Below, piece by piece: positions 9,986-17,646 of a DNA stretch of 47,042 nt. Each line of letters opens with the position of its first letter. The first letter of the stretch is position 1. The stretch spans positions 1 through 47,042 of the forward strand of contig JAIMBK010000017.1 of the NCBI GenBank assembly GCA_023511535.1, in the 5' to 3' direction. Made by a program: the position numbers and the translations under genes. The stretch comes from Armatimonadota bacterium (GTDB lineage: Bacteria; Bacillota; Desulfotomaculia; Desulfotomaculales; Nap2-2B). The notes beneath the pieces were generated by a model that had not been told where the DNA came from, did no database searches, and saw only the letters and a program-made list of their open reading frames with translations.

Positions 9986-10014
9986 ATTATAGAGGAGATT
10001 GGTGGTAATGGCAA
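9986..10014 (-). promoter_or_regulatory. recJ promoter (sigma-A type)
   Basis: On the minus strand TTGCCA (10009-10014) and a perfect TATAAT (9986-9991) are 17 bp apart, pointing into recJ. The -35 lies in the right arm of an imperfect inverted repeat (GTTGCC-TTACC-CCACC, 9951-9975 against 10001-10015). Confidence 0.72.
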
Positions 10015-10065
10015 CAACAGAAATTTAAAAGGGGGGCGAAAGGTTTTATAAGGCGTGGTGGAAGG

Positions 10066-10200
10066 ATAAGGTACATAGGCAGAAGTAAAGAGGCACAAGC
10101 ATCGAAATACACAAAGAAAAAGCGTAGGGTACAGAAAGGCAAGGGGAGCAGAGATCCAAAGAAAAAGGTTCGGGAGGAAAGAAGGACAGGAGGACAAAGG
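10066..10200. repeat. Intergenic repeat family B, copy 4 (purine-rich, decayed)
   Basis: AAAGAGGCACAAGCATCG, ACACAAAGAAAAAGCG, GGTACAGAAAGGCAAGG and similar units fill most of the 282-bp gap between recJ and the acylphosphatase gene. No conserved open frame is seen. Confidence 0.4.
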
Positions 10201-10256
10201 TCCGGAGAAGCCGGAGCACAAGGAGTAAGGAGGACAAGCGGTTGTCCCCCGGAACT

Positions 10257-10535
10257 TTACACGGTGGGCGCGATCCGGAAATCCGAAAATTCCCCTTGAA
10301 ACTTTTCTTCGTGAACTTCCACGTGCTCGACAAAGGATGAAGGCGGACCTTTCCGGCACCACCCGACCATTTTTTCCACGGCTTCTTTTTTACCCTCCAA
10401 AACGGCTTCCACGCGGCCGTCACGCCGGTTCCGCACCCAGCCGGTGACGCCGAGGGCCAGGGCCGCTTCCTGGGCGTACTTGCGAAAATAAACGCCCTGC
10501 ACCCGGCCGCTGATGAAAACGTGTTTGCGCACCAT
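10257..10535 (-). CDS. acyP: Acylphosphatase
   Basis: Hydrolyses the carboxyl-phosphate bond of acyl phosphates in the cytosol. The 92-aa product has the family signatures GRVQGVYFRKYA, which contains the phosphate-binding arginine, and GWVRNRRDGRVE, which contains the catalytic asparagine. The size is normal (about 90 aa). The ATG lies 8 bases after GGGAGG. It stands apart from its neighbours, separated on both sides by repeat-filled gaps, so it is probably its own transcription unit. Confidence 0.95.
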   Translation of the reverse strand: MVRKHVFISGRVQGVYFRKYAQEAALALGVTGWVRNRRDGRVEAVLEGKKEAVEKMVGWCRKGPPSSFVEHVEVHEEKFQGEFSDFRIAPTV

Positions 10536-10555
10536 ACCTGAAACCTCCCAAAAAA

Positions 10556-10590
10556 CAGGAATTAGGGACTGGGAATTAGGAATTAGGGGT
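10556..10590. repeat. Intergenic repeat family A, copy 3
   Basis: CAGGAATTAGGGACTGGGAA followed by TTAGGAATTAGGGG. The first 14 bases (CAGGAATTAGGGAC/T) nearly match the copy upstream of hisS at 3373. Confidence 0.55.
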
Positions 10591-10670
10591 AGATGCTATT
10601 CCTGGATATGAATATTTTCGTGCTGATCAAAAACGAACGCTCCTCCGAGAACTCCGTAAAAAAGGAGTGA

Positions 10671-11246
10671 TCAGGGGCGAAGTTTTACCGCGGCAAGGAC
10701 GGTATAGGTGGGGCCGCGGCGGCTTAACTCGCTCTTCATTAAATCTACGGAAGTCACGCTCAACTCCCCCAGGTCGGCGGCGGATTCGCCCAACTCCTCC
10801 ACCGCCTTTAAAAGGGCGCTCACCCCCCGGTTCGAGCGCAGCCGGGCCAGGGTCAGGTGCGGGCTGAATTCCCGCTCTTCGGCCGGGAAGCCGGACAAAA
10901 GATTTGCCTTTTGGACCTGTTCGTGCAGGTGCCGCAAGGAAACCAGGTCCCCTGCGATTCCGGCCCAGAAGACCCGGGGTTTTCCGGCGCCTGGGAAGAA
11001 ACCCAGACCGCCCAGGCGCAGGGGAAAGGCGGGGAAGCCGGCCAGGGTTTTTTGCATGTTGGTGATGAGCATGGCTACCTTTGCGGCGTCTACGTTTCCT
11101 AAAAATTGCAAAGTTAAATGCAGGTTCTCTTTTTCCACCCATTTGGCGTCGACGCCGGTGGGTTTTATTTTTTCCTGCAGGGAGGCCAGCTTCGCTTTTA
11201 GCGGCGCCGGCAGATTAACGGCCCAGAAGAGGCGCCATTGCTCCAC
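10671..11246 (-). CDS. thpR: RNA 2',3'-cyclic phosphodiesterase (LigT/ThpR family)
   Basis: Member of the 2H phosphoesterase superfamily that opens 2',3'-cyclic phosphates at RNA ends. The two catalytic HxT motifs are present, HLTLQFLG in the N-terminal half and HLTLARLR in the C-terminal half, in a protein of about 191 aa (normal length). The start is uncertain. GTG at 11246 gives an MEQWRLFWAVNLP-like N-terminus that fits the family and has AAGGGTG upstream; GTG at 11255 lies only some 8-10 bases after the predicted -10 box. It is the last minus-strand gene before the strand switch at 11.3 kb. Confidence 0.9.
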   Translation of the reverse strand: MEQWRLFWAVNLPAPLKAKLASLQEKIKPTGVDAKWVEKENLHLTLQFLGNVDAAKVAMLITNMQKTLAGFPAFPLRLGGLGFFPGAGKPRVFWAGIAGDLVSLRHLHEQVQKANLLSGFPAEEREFSPHLTLARLRSNRGVSALLKAVEELGESAADLGELSVTSVDLMKSELSRRGPTYTVLAAVKLRP

Positions 11247-11263
11247 AGGGATCACCCTTATAA

Positions 11264-11293
11264 AGGATAATCTTTTGGAGAAATAATTGTCAA
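11264..11293 (-). promoter_or_regulatory. thpR promoter
   Basis: Consensus TTGACA (11288-11293) and TATCCT (11264-11269) with an 18-bp spacer on the minus strand. The predicted start is just upstream of thpR, leaving a very short leader. Confidence 0.55.
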
Positions 11294-11439
11294 GCGTTAC
11301 AGTGCGCTATGAAAAATACTTACCCGCTCTGGCCCCGGATCAATTATTTGTTAAAGCAAAAAGGAATTAAAAAGCAAACGGAGAAAACTTAAATTGAATT
11401 GTAAACGGTAAACCACAGGATGAATTTTTTCCCCCCAAT

Positions 11440-11473
11440 CCCGACGATTGTCGACTGACCGACCGACGACTAT
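11440..11473. repeat. Intergenic repeat family C, copy 1
   Basis: CCGACGATTGTCGACTGACC then GACCGACGACTATTTTTT, a run of CGAC/GACCGAC units directly before the ribosome site of the FrhB-like gene. Related strings lie before comM (15608) and before leuB (32108). Confidence 0.5.
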
Positions 11474-11498
11474 TTTTTCCGAGGGAGGAGAAAGAATA

Positions 11499-12611
11499 TT
11501 GCTTCCGGAACAAGGCGGCCCCGTTGAATTAAAGGCACTGGTCCAGAATCAGAACCGGTGCACCGCCTGCGGGGCCTGCGCTGCCCTTTGCCCGTATATT
11601 TACGCCGTCCGGGAAAAGGTGGCGGTAATTTACCCCTGCGGCCTCGCCGAGGGGAATTGCTACCGGGTCTGCCCCCGCACCCCCACTGACTTGGGGGAGT
11701 TGGACCGCCGGGTTTTTGGCGCGCCCCGCACAGACCACGTTCTGGGTGAGCACTCCGCCATTTACTTCAGCCGGGCGCGGGACAGCGAGATCGGCGCCCG
11801 CGCCCAGTACGGCGGGACGGTCACCGCCCTGCTTGCCTTTTTGCTGCAGCAGGGGCGCATTGACGCCGCCCTGGCGGTCCGGGGAAACGGCGCCGCCCTC
11901 CCGGAGCCGGCCGTCGCCGCCACGGCGGAGGACCTGCTGGCCTGCGCCGGCTCCAAATACTCCGCCTGCCCGAGCTTATCCGCGCTGCCGCAGGCTGTAC
12001 GGGAAGGACGCCGGCGCCTGGCGGTGGTGGGCCGGCCCTGCCAGGTCACCGCGCTTCGCAAAATGCAGGGACTGGCGCAAGAGCAGCAGTTTTCCCGCCT
12101 GCCGGCGGCGAAGCTGGATTTATTCGTGATCGGACTCTTTTGCTTTTGGGCGCTGACCCCCGGTTTCTATGGGTTCCTGGCGGAAAAGGCCGGCCCCGAA
12201 GAAATATGGAAAGTGGACATCCCGGTGGAAGGGTTAAAAATCACCTTTACCAGCGGCAAAGAATTGCTGGTTCCCGTGGACGAGGCGCGGCCGTTCATCC
12301 GGCCCGCCTGCCCGGAATGTTTCGACCCCACCGCTGAACTGGCCGACGTCTCGGTGGGTTCCACGGAGTACGACCCGGCCTGGAACACTCTGGTCGTGCG
12401 CACTGCCGCGGGGAGGGCGCTGGTGGAGGAAGCCCGGGCGGCGGGAGTAATCGAGCTGCGGCCCTACCCGGAAGAGCGCCTGCCCATTTTGCGCCGGGCG
12501 GCTTTCAACAAGAAACTGCGCGTGCTGAACACCCAGACCGGGGACGGCTACCTGCGCCTTTCCGGCGAATACCGTGAACAACTGCTGCGGCAAGGAGGGA
12601 ACAACGGATGA
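11499..12611 (+). CDS. FrhB/FpoF-like coenzyme F420 (de)hydrogenase beta-subunit family protein
   Basis: Fe-S flavoprotein of the family that includes the F420-reducing hydrogenase beta subunit. The 370-aa product has an N-terminal [4Fe-4S] ligand set CTACGACAALCP (Cys21, 24, 27, 31), further cysteines CGLAEGNCYRVCP, the FrhB N-terminal domain with QYGGTVTALLAF and GRPCQVTAL, and the C-terminal domain with ACPECFD. I chose the TTG at 11499 because GGGAGGAG lies 8-10 bases upstream; the frame extends upstream only through a family C repeat. Its stop overlaps iorA by 4 bases, so it is coupled to iorAB. Inference: it passes electrons between a flavin or deazaflavin carrier and the ferredoxin-linked IorAB. 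F420 synthesis genes are not in this window. Confidence 0.82.
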   Translation: MLPEQGGPVELKALVQNQNRCTACGACAALCPYIYAVREKVAVIYPCGLAEGNCYRVCPRTPTDLGELDRRVFGAPRTDHVLGEHSAIYFSRARDSEIGARAQYGGTVTALLAFLLQQGRIDAALAVRGNGAALPEPAVAATAEDLLACAGSKYSACPSLSALPQAVREGRRRLAVVGRPCQVTALRKMQGLAQEQQFSRLPAAKLDLFVIGLFCFWALTPGFYGFLAEKAGPEEIWKVDIPVEGLKITFTSGKELLVPVDEARPFIRPACPECFDPTAELADVSVGSTEYDPAWNTLVVRTAAGRALVEEARAAGVIELRPYPEERLPILRRAAFNKKLRVLNTQTGDGYLRLSGEYREQLLRQGGNNG

Positions 12612-14572
12612 GCATTACCGGGGTAAGAACGGACCAGCCGGGACAGGCGGTCCTGCTCACCGGCAACGAGGCGGTTGCCCGCGGCGCCCTCGAAGCCGGG
12701 GTCGGTTTCGCCTCCTCCTACCCGGGTTCGCCCACCGCCGAGGTATTGAGCATTTTGGGCCGGCTGGCCGCGGAATTCAACCTCTACGCCGAGTGGTCAA
12801 TCAACGAAATAGTGGCCCTGGAGGGGGCGGCGGCCGCCTCTTTCGCGGGCGTGCGCGCCCTGGCCGTGATGAAGCCCGACGGGCTGAATGTCGCCGCCGA
12901 CTTTTTAACCACCCTCTCCATGTCGGGGACCGGAAGCGGCCTGGTCATTTTCGTCGGCGACGATCCCCACGCCCACTCCAGCATCAAGGAAGAGGACTCC
13001 CGCTACCTGGCCAGGCTGGCCCACGTGCCGGTTCTGGAGCCGGCCACCGTCGCCGAAGCGAAAGAGATGGTGAAGGCTGCCTTTGAACTCTCCGAAACCC
13101 TCCAGCATCCGGTGATCGTCAGGGGGGTTACCAGGATCTGCCACGCCAGCGGGAAGGTGACCCTGGGAGAACTTCCGCCGCGGAAAAAGAAACCTTTCTT
13201 CGGAAAGGACCAGCGTTTTCTCACCGATCCGGGCGCCGTTGCCATCTATCACCAAAGGCAGGAGGAAAAGCTCCGGCGCGCGGCCGAAATGGGCGAAGAA
13301 ATGCCTTTTAACCGGTACGAAGGACCCGCCGGAGCTGAACTTCTGGTGATCGGCTGCGGCCCGGCCTTTCTTTACGCCCGCGAAGCGGTGGAAATCCTGG
13401 GTTTAACTGACCGGGCCGGCCTTTTAAAGCTGGGTCTGACCTGGCCCCTGCCGGAGAAACTGGTGCTGGGCCGTCTGCGGAGCGCGAAGAAAGTCATCTT
13501 TGCCGAGGAAATCGAACCCGTTCTGGAGGAAAACGTCATCAGCCTGGCCGCCCGGCACTGGCCCGCAGTGGGTAAACTATCTTTTTACGGGAAGAGCAGC
13601 GGGCACGTGGCCGGTCCTGGCGGACCGGGGATAGGCGAGTTGAACGTGGACATCATGGTGAAGGCCCTGGCCGCCGTGGCGGGGCTGCCCGTTCCGGAGC
13701 CGGCTGCCCCGGAGCTGATCGCCGGAGAGGGGGCCGCTTCCCCGGCGCAAGGCCCGCCCCCTTTTGCCCCGGTTCCGGTTATCGATCGGGAACTGGCTTT
13801 TTGCCCCGGCTGCCCTCACCGCGCCTCCTTTTGGGCCGTCCGGGCCGCTCTGGAACTGGACGGCCGCCACGGCTTCGTCACCGGGGACATCGGCTGCTAC
13901 ACCCTGGGGCTGGGCCGCACCGGGTATTATTTGCTGCGCACGGCCCACTGCATGGGGGCGAGCGTAGGCGTGGCATCGGGTTTAAGCAAACTGGCCCGCC
14001 TGGGTTTTAGCCAGCCGGTGGTGGCCATGATCGGCGATTCCACCTTCTTCCACGCCGCCGTGCCGGCCCTGATCGACGCCCGCTACAACCAGGCCCGTTT
14101 CCTCTGCGTTGTCCTGGACAACGGAACCACCGCCATGACCGGCCACCAGCCCCACCCGGGCATGGGGGTAAACGCCATGGGGGAAAAAGTACCGGCGGTG
14201 GCCATCGAGGAAGTGGTGGCGGGGCTGGGAATTCCCTTTACCATCCAGGATCCCTACGACATTAAAACAACCACCCGGGTGGTTTACGATCTTCTTCAGC
14301 AGAACCGGCTCCACGTGCTTGTCTTACGCCGGGAATGCGCCCTGGTGGCGGCGCGGAAAACGAAAAAGGCCCGGGTTTACGTGGACCAGGAGCGCTGCCT
14401 CGGCGACGCCTGCGGCTGTATGCGTTTTTGCAGCCGGGTGTTTTCCTGCCCGGCCTGCATCTGGGACGCCGGCGCCGGCAAGGCCCGCATCGACGAAACC
14501 ATCTGCACGGGGTGCGGGGTTTGCGCGGCCAACTGCCCGCAGCAGGCGATTATCGTGGAAGGGGTGGAATAA
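12608..14572 (+). CDS. iorA: Indolepyruvate:ferredoxin oxidoreductase, alpha subunit
   Basis: Catalytic subunit that oxidatively decarboxylates arylpyruvates (from Trp, Phe, Tyr) to aryl-acetyl-CoA, reducing ferredoxin. The 654-aa product has the N-terminal pyruvate-ferredoxin-oxidoreductase-like domain (SSYPGSPTAEVL), a thiamine-diphosphate domain (GDIGCYTLG, MIGDSTFFHA, LDNGTTAMTGHQPHPG), and a C-terminal ferredoxin domain. The last cluster site CTGCGVCAANCP is canonical. The first, CLGDACGCMRFCSRVFSCPAC, is spaced differently from the usual CxxCxxC form. The ATG follows GGAGG and overlaps the previous gene (ATGA). It could serve amino-acid fermentation or, in reverse, arylpyruvate synthesis from aryl acids. 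Confidence 0.95.
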   Translation: MSITGVRTDQPGQAVLLTGNEAVARGALEAGVGFASSYPGSPTAEVLSILGRLAAEFNLYAEWSINEIVALEGAAAASFAGVRALAVMKPDGLNVAADFLTTLSMSGTGSGLVIFVGDDPHAHSSIKEEDSRYLARLAHVPVLEPATVAEAKEMVKAAFELSETLQHPVIVRGVTRICHASGKVTLGELPPRKKKPFFGKDQRFLTDPGAVAIYHQRQEEKLRRAAEMGEEMPFNRYEGPAGAELLVIGCGPAFLYAREAVEILGLTDRAGLLKLGLTWPLPEKLVLGRLRSAKKVIFAEEIEPVLEENVISLAARHWPAVGKLSFYGKSSGHVAGPGGPGIGELNVDIMVKALAAVAGLPVPEPAAPELIAGEGAASPAQGPPPFAPVPVIDRELAFCPGCPHRASFWAVRAALELDGRHGFVTGDIGCYTLGLGRTGYYLLRTAHCMGASVGVASGLSKLARLGFSQPVVAMIGDSTFFHAAVPALIDARYNQARFLCVVLDNGTTAMTGHQPHPGMGVNAMGEKVPAVAIEEVVAGLGIPFTIQDPYDIKTTTRVVYDLLQQNRLHVLVLRRECALVAARKTKKARVYVDQERCLGDACGCMRFCSRVFSCPACIWDAGAGKARIDETICTGCGVCAANCPQQAIIVEGVE

Positions 14573-14575
14573 GCC

Positions 14576-15208
14576 GTGGCGGAGCAAATCACGGACCAAA
14601 CGATCAATGTGATCATCGCCGGCGTAGGCGGCCAGGGAAACGTGCTGGCCTCCCAGATCGTGGCCGGCGCGGCGGTAAAAGAGGGCCTGACCGTGGCGGT
14701 GGGGGAAACTTTCGGCGCTTCCCAGCGGGGCGGCTCGGTAATGAGCCACGTCCGGATCACCCGCGGCCGGGAAATCGGTCCCCTGATCCCGCGCGGCAAG
14801 GCGGATCTGGTGGCGGCCCTGGAACCGATGGAGTGCCTGCGGGTATTGCGAGTTTTCGGGAACAAAGAAACCCGGGTGATCATGAACGAGCACCCCAATT
14901 ACCCCATCAGCGTGCTGCAGGGCAGTACCGCCTACCCCTCCCTGGACGATTTGAAGGCGGAAATCGGGAAGCTGGCCCGGCTGATTCTTTCTTTTGCCGC
15001 CACCGACGTTGCCCGACAGGCCGGCAGCCCGGTGGCGGCCAACGTGGTGCTGACCGGTGCCCTGGCCGGGACAGGGCTGCTTCCCATCACCCTGGACAGC
15101 TACCGCCGGACCATCACCGAACTTTTCACCGACCAGGCGGCCCGGGAACTGAACCTGAAGGCTTTCGACCTGGGCGTGCGGGAGATACGGGATTTGAACA
15201 AAATTTGA
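14576..15208 (+). CDS. iorB: Indolepyruvate:ferredoxin oxidoreductase, beta subunit
   Basis: Gamma-domain partner of IorA; the 210-aa product is of normal size. It shows IIAGVGGQGNVLASQIVA, the CoA/Rossmann-like signature of the pyruvate/ketoisovalerate oxidoreductase gamma family, and SQRGGSVMSHVRI. The GTG start lies 3 bases after the iorA stop, with AAGGGGTGG just upstream inside iorA, so the three genes (FrhB-like, iorA, iorB) are one translational block. Confidence 0.95.
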   Translation: MAEQITDQTINVIIAGVGGQGNVLASQIVAGAAVKEGLTVAVGETFGASQRGGSVMSHVRITRGREIGPLIPRGKADLVAALEPMECLRVLRVFGNKETRVIMNEHPNYPISVLQGSTAYPSLDDLKAEIGKLARLILSFAATDVARQAGSPVAANVVLTGALAGTGLLPITLDSYRRTITELFTDQAARELNLKAFDLGVREIRDLNKI

Positions 15209-15248
15209 AAAAGCGGGATTCCTCAAGGTTTTTTCGAAAACCTGCTTT

Positions 15249-15464
15249 TCATAAGTCTTGATCGTAATATTTGCGCATCGTCTCTAAATCGGGAAATCCA
15301 AGTTGCTCCCTGATTCTGTTCAGTGTGCCGGCAGGAACCAGATCGCCGCCGTGATGATAATGGATCTGCACAACTGCCTTTTTGCCCCGGTAACCTGTAC
15401 CGCGCCATTTTGTGCCGTCGCGTTCCAGTCCGAAGTGGTTGGCCAGGTTGATTTTTTTGGCGAA
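15249..15464 (-). pseudogene. HicA-like toxin remnant (no start codon)
   Basis: A minus-strand frame closed by TAA at 15465 and TGA at 15249 encodes about 71 codons. It includes GYRGKKAVVQIHYHHGGDL and PAGTLNRIREQLGFPD, which resembles the C-terminal two-thirds of the HicA mRNA-interferase fold (basic strand, conserved His, PGTLRSILKQAG-like helix). No ATG, GTG or TTG lies upstream in frame, and the HicA N-terminus is missing, so it looks like a decayed or frameshifted toxin. No HicB partner is seen. The remainder of the 15209-15654 gap holds only a family C repeat and AT-rich sequence. Family assignment is by eye and tentative. Confidence 0.42.
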
Positions 15465-15607
15465 TTAAGGAAGGAAAATTTAAACTGGCAGCGAAGTTAA
15501 TCAATAAGGCATAGCATAGAAACCCATGCCCCTCAAGTCCACCAGCACCAGAATGAAAAATTTTTTTGACGATTTTTTGGGGTGAAGAGCACGCATTTTT
15601 CCTTATT

Positions 15608-15638
15608 TCCGATGTCTGACGACCGACGGCCGACGGCT
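15608..15638. repeat. Intergenic repeat family C, copy 2
   Basis: CGATGTCTGACGACCGACGG followed by CCGACGGCTG, directly before the GGAGG ribosome site of comM. It shares TCTGACGACCGAC with the inverted copy near 32108. Confidence 0.5.
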
Positions 15639-15654
15639 GTTTTGGAGGCTTTGC

Positions 15655-17175
15655 ATGTTAGCCATCGTTAAAAGCACTGCCTTGCATGGTCTGGACGGGC
15701 AGGTTGTGCAGGTGGAGGTTGACGTCTCCAATGGCCTGCCCTGTTTTGATCTGGTGGGGCTTCCCGACCCGGCGGTCAGGGAGGCGCGGGACCGCGTCCG
15801 GGCGGCCATGAAAAATTCCGGTTTTGAGTATCCCCTGGGGCGGATTACCGTCAATCTGGCCCCGGCCGACATCCGCAAAGAGGGCCCGCTTTACGATTTG
15901 CCCATCGCGGCCGGGATTTTAGCGGCCACGGGGCAGATCGATGCCGGGGCGTTAAAACGTTATGTATTGATCGGCGAGCTTTCGCTGAACGGGACTTTAC
16001 GCCGGGTCACCGGCGTTTTGCCCAATGTGCTGGCCGCCTGTGAACAGGGCCTCCGGGAAGTAATCGTCCCTTCCGAAAATGCCCGGGAGGCGGCCCTCGT
16101 CCGGGGAGCGAAAATTTACCCGGTAGACAGCCTTGAGCAGTTAAACAATTTCTTGCGCGGCGCAGAAAAGATCGCCCCTTACCAGGTGGATCTCGAGAAC
16201 TTGCTGGCGGCAAACAATGTGGACGGAGAACCGGATATGGCCGACGTAAAAGGCCAGGCCGCCGCCAGGCGCGCCCTGGAAGTAGCCGCCGCCGGGGGTC
16301 ACAACGTATTGATGATCGGCAGTCCGGGATCGGGAAAAACCATGCTGGCCAGGAGGCTTCCCGGCATCCTTCCGGATCTTACCTTTGAAGAAGCCATTGA
16401 AGTGACCAAAATCCACAGCCTGGCCGGCCTGCTGACCCCGGAGCAGCCCCTGGTCACCAGGCGGCCTTTCCGGGCGCCTCACCACAGCGCCTCTGCCGTC
16501 GCCCTCGTTGGCGGGGGGCGCTACCCCCGGCCGGGGGAAATAAGTCTTGCCCATTTTGGCGTTTTATTTCTCGACGAACTGCCGGAGTTTTCCAAAGACG
16601 TTTTGGAGTCTCTCCGTCAGCCCCTGGAAGATAGGGTAATCACCATTTCGCGGGTGAATGCGGCGGTAACTTACCCGGCCAGTTTTATCCTGATCGCTGC
16701 CATGAATCCGTGCCCTTGTGGTTTTCACGGCGACCCCGCCGGAAATTGTTCATGTACACCCTACCAGGTGCAGCGTTATGTAAACCGCATCTCCGGCCCC
16801 CTGCTGGACCGGATCGATATCCACCTGGAGGTGCCGCGCCTTGATTACCGGGAGTTAAATGATGCGTCGCCCGGCGAGGCGTCTGGCGCCATTAAAAAAA
16901 GAGTAAATCAGGCCAGGGCAGTCCAGCAAGAAAGATTCGGTAATGCCGCCTGGAACGCCCGGATGACGCCGGCCCAGGTCCGGAAACACTGTCCTTTGAC
17001 CAGGGAGGCGAAGACTTTGTTTCAAACTGCTTTCCGCCGGCTCAACTTCAGCAACCGCGCCCACGATCGCATCTTGAAGGTGGCCCGGACCATCGCCGAC
17101 CTGGACAATAGCGACGTTATCGGCACCGCTCACCTGGCGGAGGCGATCCAGTACCGCAGCGTGCAGATTAGGTAG
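15655..17175 (+). CDS. comM: YifB/ComM family Mg-chelatase-like AAA+ ATPase
   Basis: AAA+ ATPase of the ComM family, whose studied members are helicases promoting branch migration during natural transformation. The 506-aa product has an N-terminal lon-protease-like S5 domain (about 1-170, DVSNGLPCFDLVGLPDPAVR), an AAA+ domain with Walker A GSPGSGKTML and Walker B VLFLDELPEF, a Cys-rich stretch MNPCPCGFHGDPAGNCSC, and a C-terminal Mg-chelatase lid. The length is normal. The ATG is preceded by GGAGG at 7 bases. It stands alone: repeats lie on both sides. Whether the organism is naturally competent cannot be judged here. Confidence 0.95.
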   Translation: MLAIVKSTALHGLDGQVVQVEVDVSNGLPCFDLVGLPDPAVREARDRVRAAMKNSGFEYPLGRITVNLAPADIRKEGPLYDLPIAAGILAATGQIDAGALKRYVLIGELSLNGTLRRVTGVLPNVLAACEQGLREVIVPSENAREAALVRGAKIYPVDSLEQLNNFLRGAEKIAPYQVDLENLLAANNVDGEPDMADVKGQAAARRALEVAAAGGHNVLMIGSPGSGKTMLARRLPGILPDLTFEEAIEVTKIHSLAGLLTPEQPLVTRRPFRAPHHSASAVALVGGGRYPRPGEISLAHFGVLFLDELPEFSKDVLESLRQPLEDRVITISRVNAAVTYPASFILIAAMNPCPCGFHGDPAGNCSCTPYQVQRYVNRISGPLLDRIDIHLEVPRLDYRELNDASPGEASGAIKKRVNQARAVQQERFGNAAWNARMTPAQVRKHCPLTREAKTLFQTAFRRLNFSNRAHDRILKVARTIADLDNSDVIGTAHLAEAIQYRSVQIR

Positions 17176-17646
17176 AAAGTGGTATCAAGGCACAGAGGCA
17201 AGAGGCAAAGAGGTACAGAGGTACAGAAGTGCGAGGCGCAAGGTTAAAGAGGGAAAAGGTAAAATGCGCAGGGGAAAGAGAAGTCCGGAGAAAAGGTATC
17301 CGGCCGCCAGGTAAAAAAAGTTTTTCCGGTGAAAAAGGAAATTTTCCGTCCCGCAGCGTATTATTATTTAAGGGGGTTTTTCCCGGGAAAGGTTTATCTC
17401 TGTCTTGACTTCCAAAAGGGGAAAATCCAAATTATAGGATCTGATCCAGGATTACTTTTTAACTTTATAGGCCATTGTCCCTTTACTTTGTGCTTATTCT
17501 ATTATACTTTATGCCTTGACACCTGAACACTTTTAAACCTGGCACCTGTCAACTTTGTTTTTTTACCGTGTGTTGTACTTTGTGCCTTTGCGCCGGTGAA
17601 CTTTATTAATCTTTACTGCATCATTTTTTCCAAAGAGGGTAGAGTA
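17176..17646. repeat. Repeat-filled intergenic region (family B copies 5 and 6)
   Basis: Direct family B units (AAGGCACAGAGGCAAGAGGC, AAAGAGGTACAGAGGTACAG) fill 17181-17240. Inverted, more decayed units (CTTTACTTTGTGCTTATTC, GTACTTTGTGCCTTTGCGCC) occur at 17476-17595, so the 471-bp gap is bracketed by copies in opposite orientations. A 65-codon open frame at 17329 has no ribosome site and no recognisable motif; I do not call it a gene. Confidence 0.45.

Noticed and set aside
14324-15226. A 300-codon minus-strand open frame opposite iorA/iorB
   Set aside because: High-GC third-position bias of the real genes keeps the opposite frame open; there is no motif and no start site.
17329-17526. A 65-codon plus-strand open frame in the comM-flavoprotein gap
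   Set aside because: It has no ribosome site, the composition follows family B repeats at its end, and there is no similarity that I recognise.
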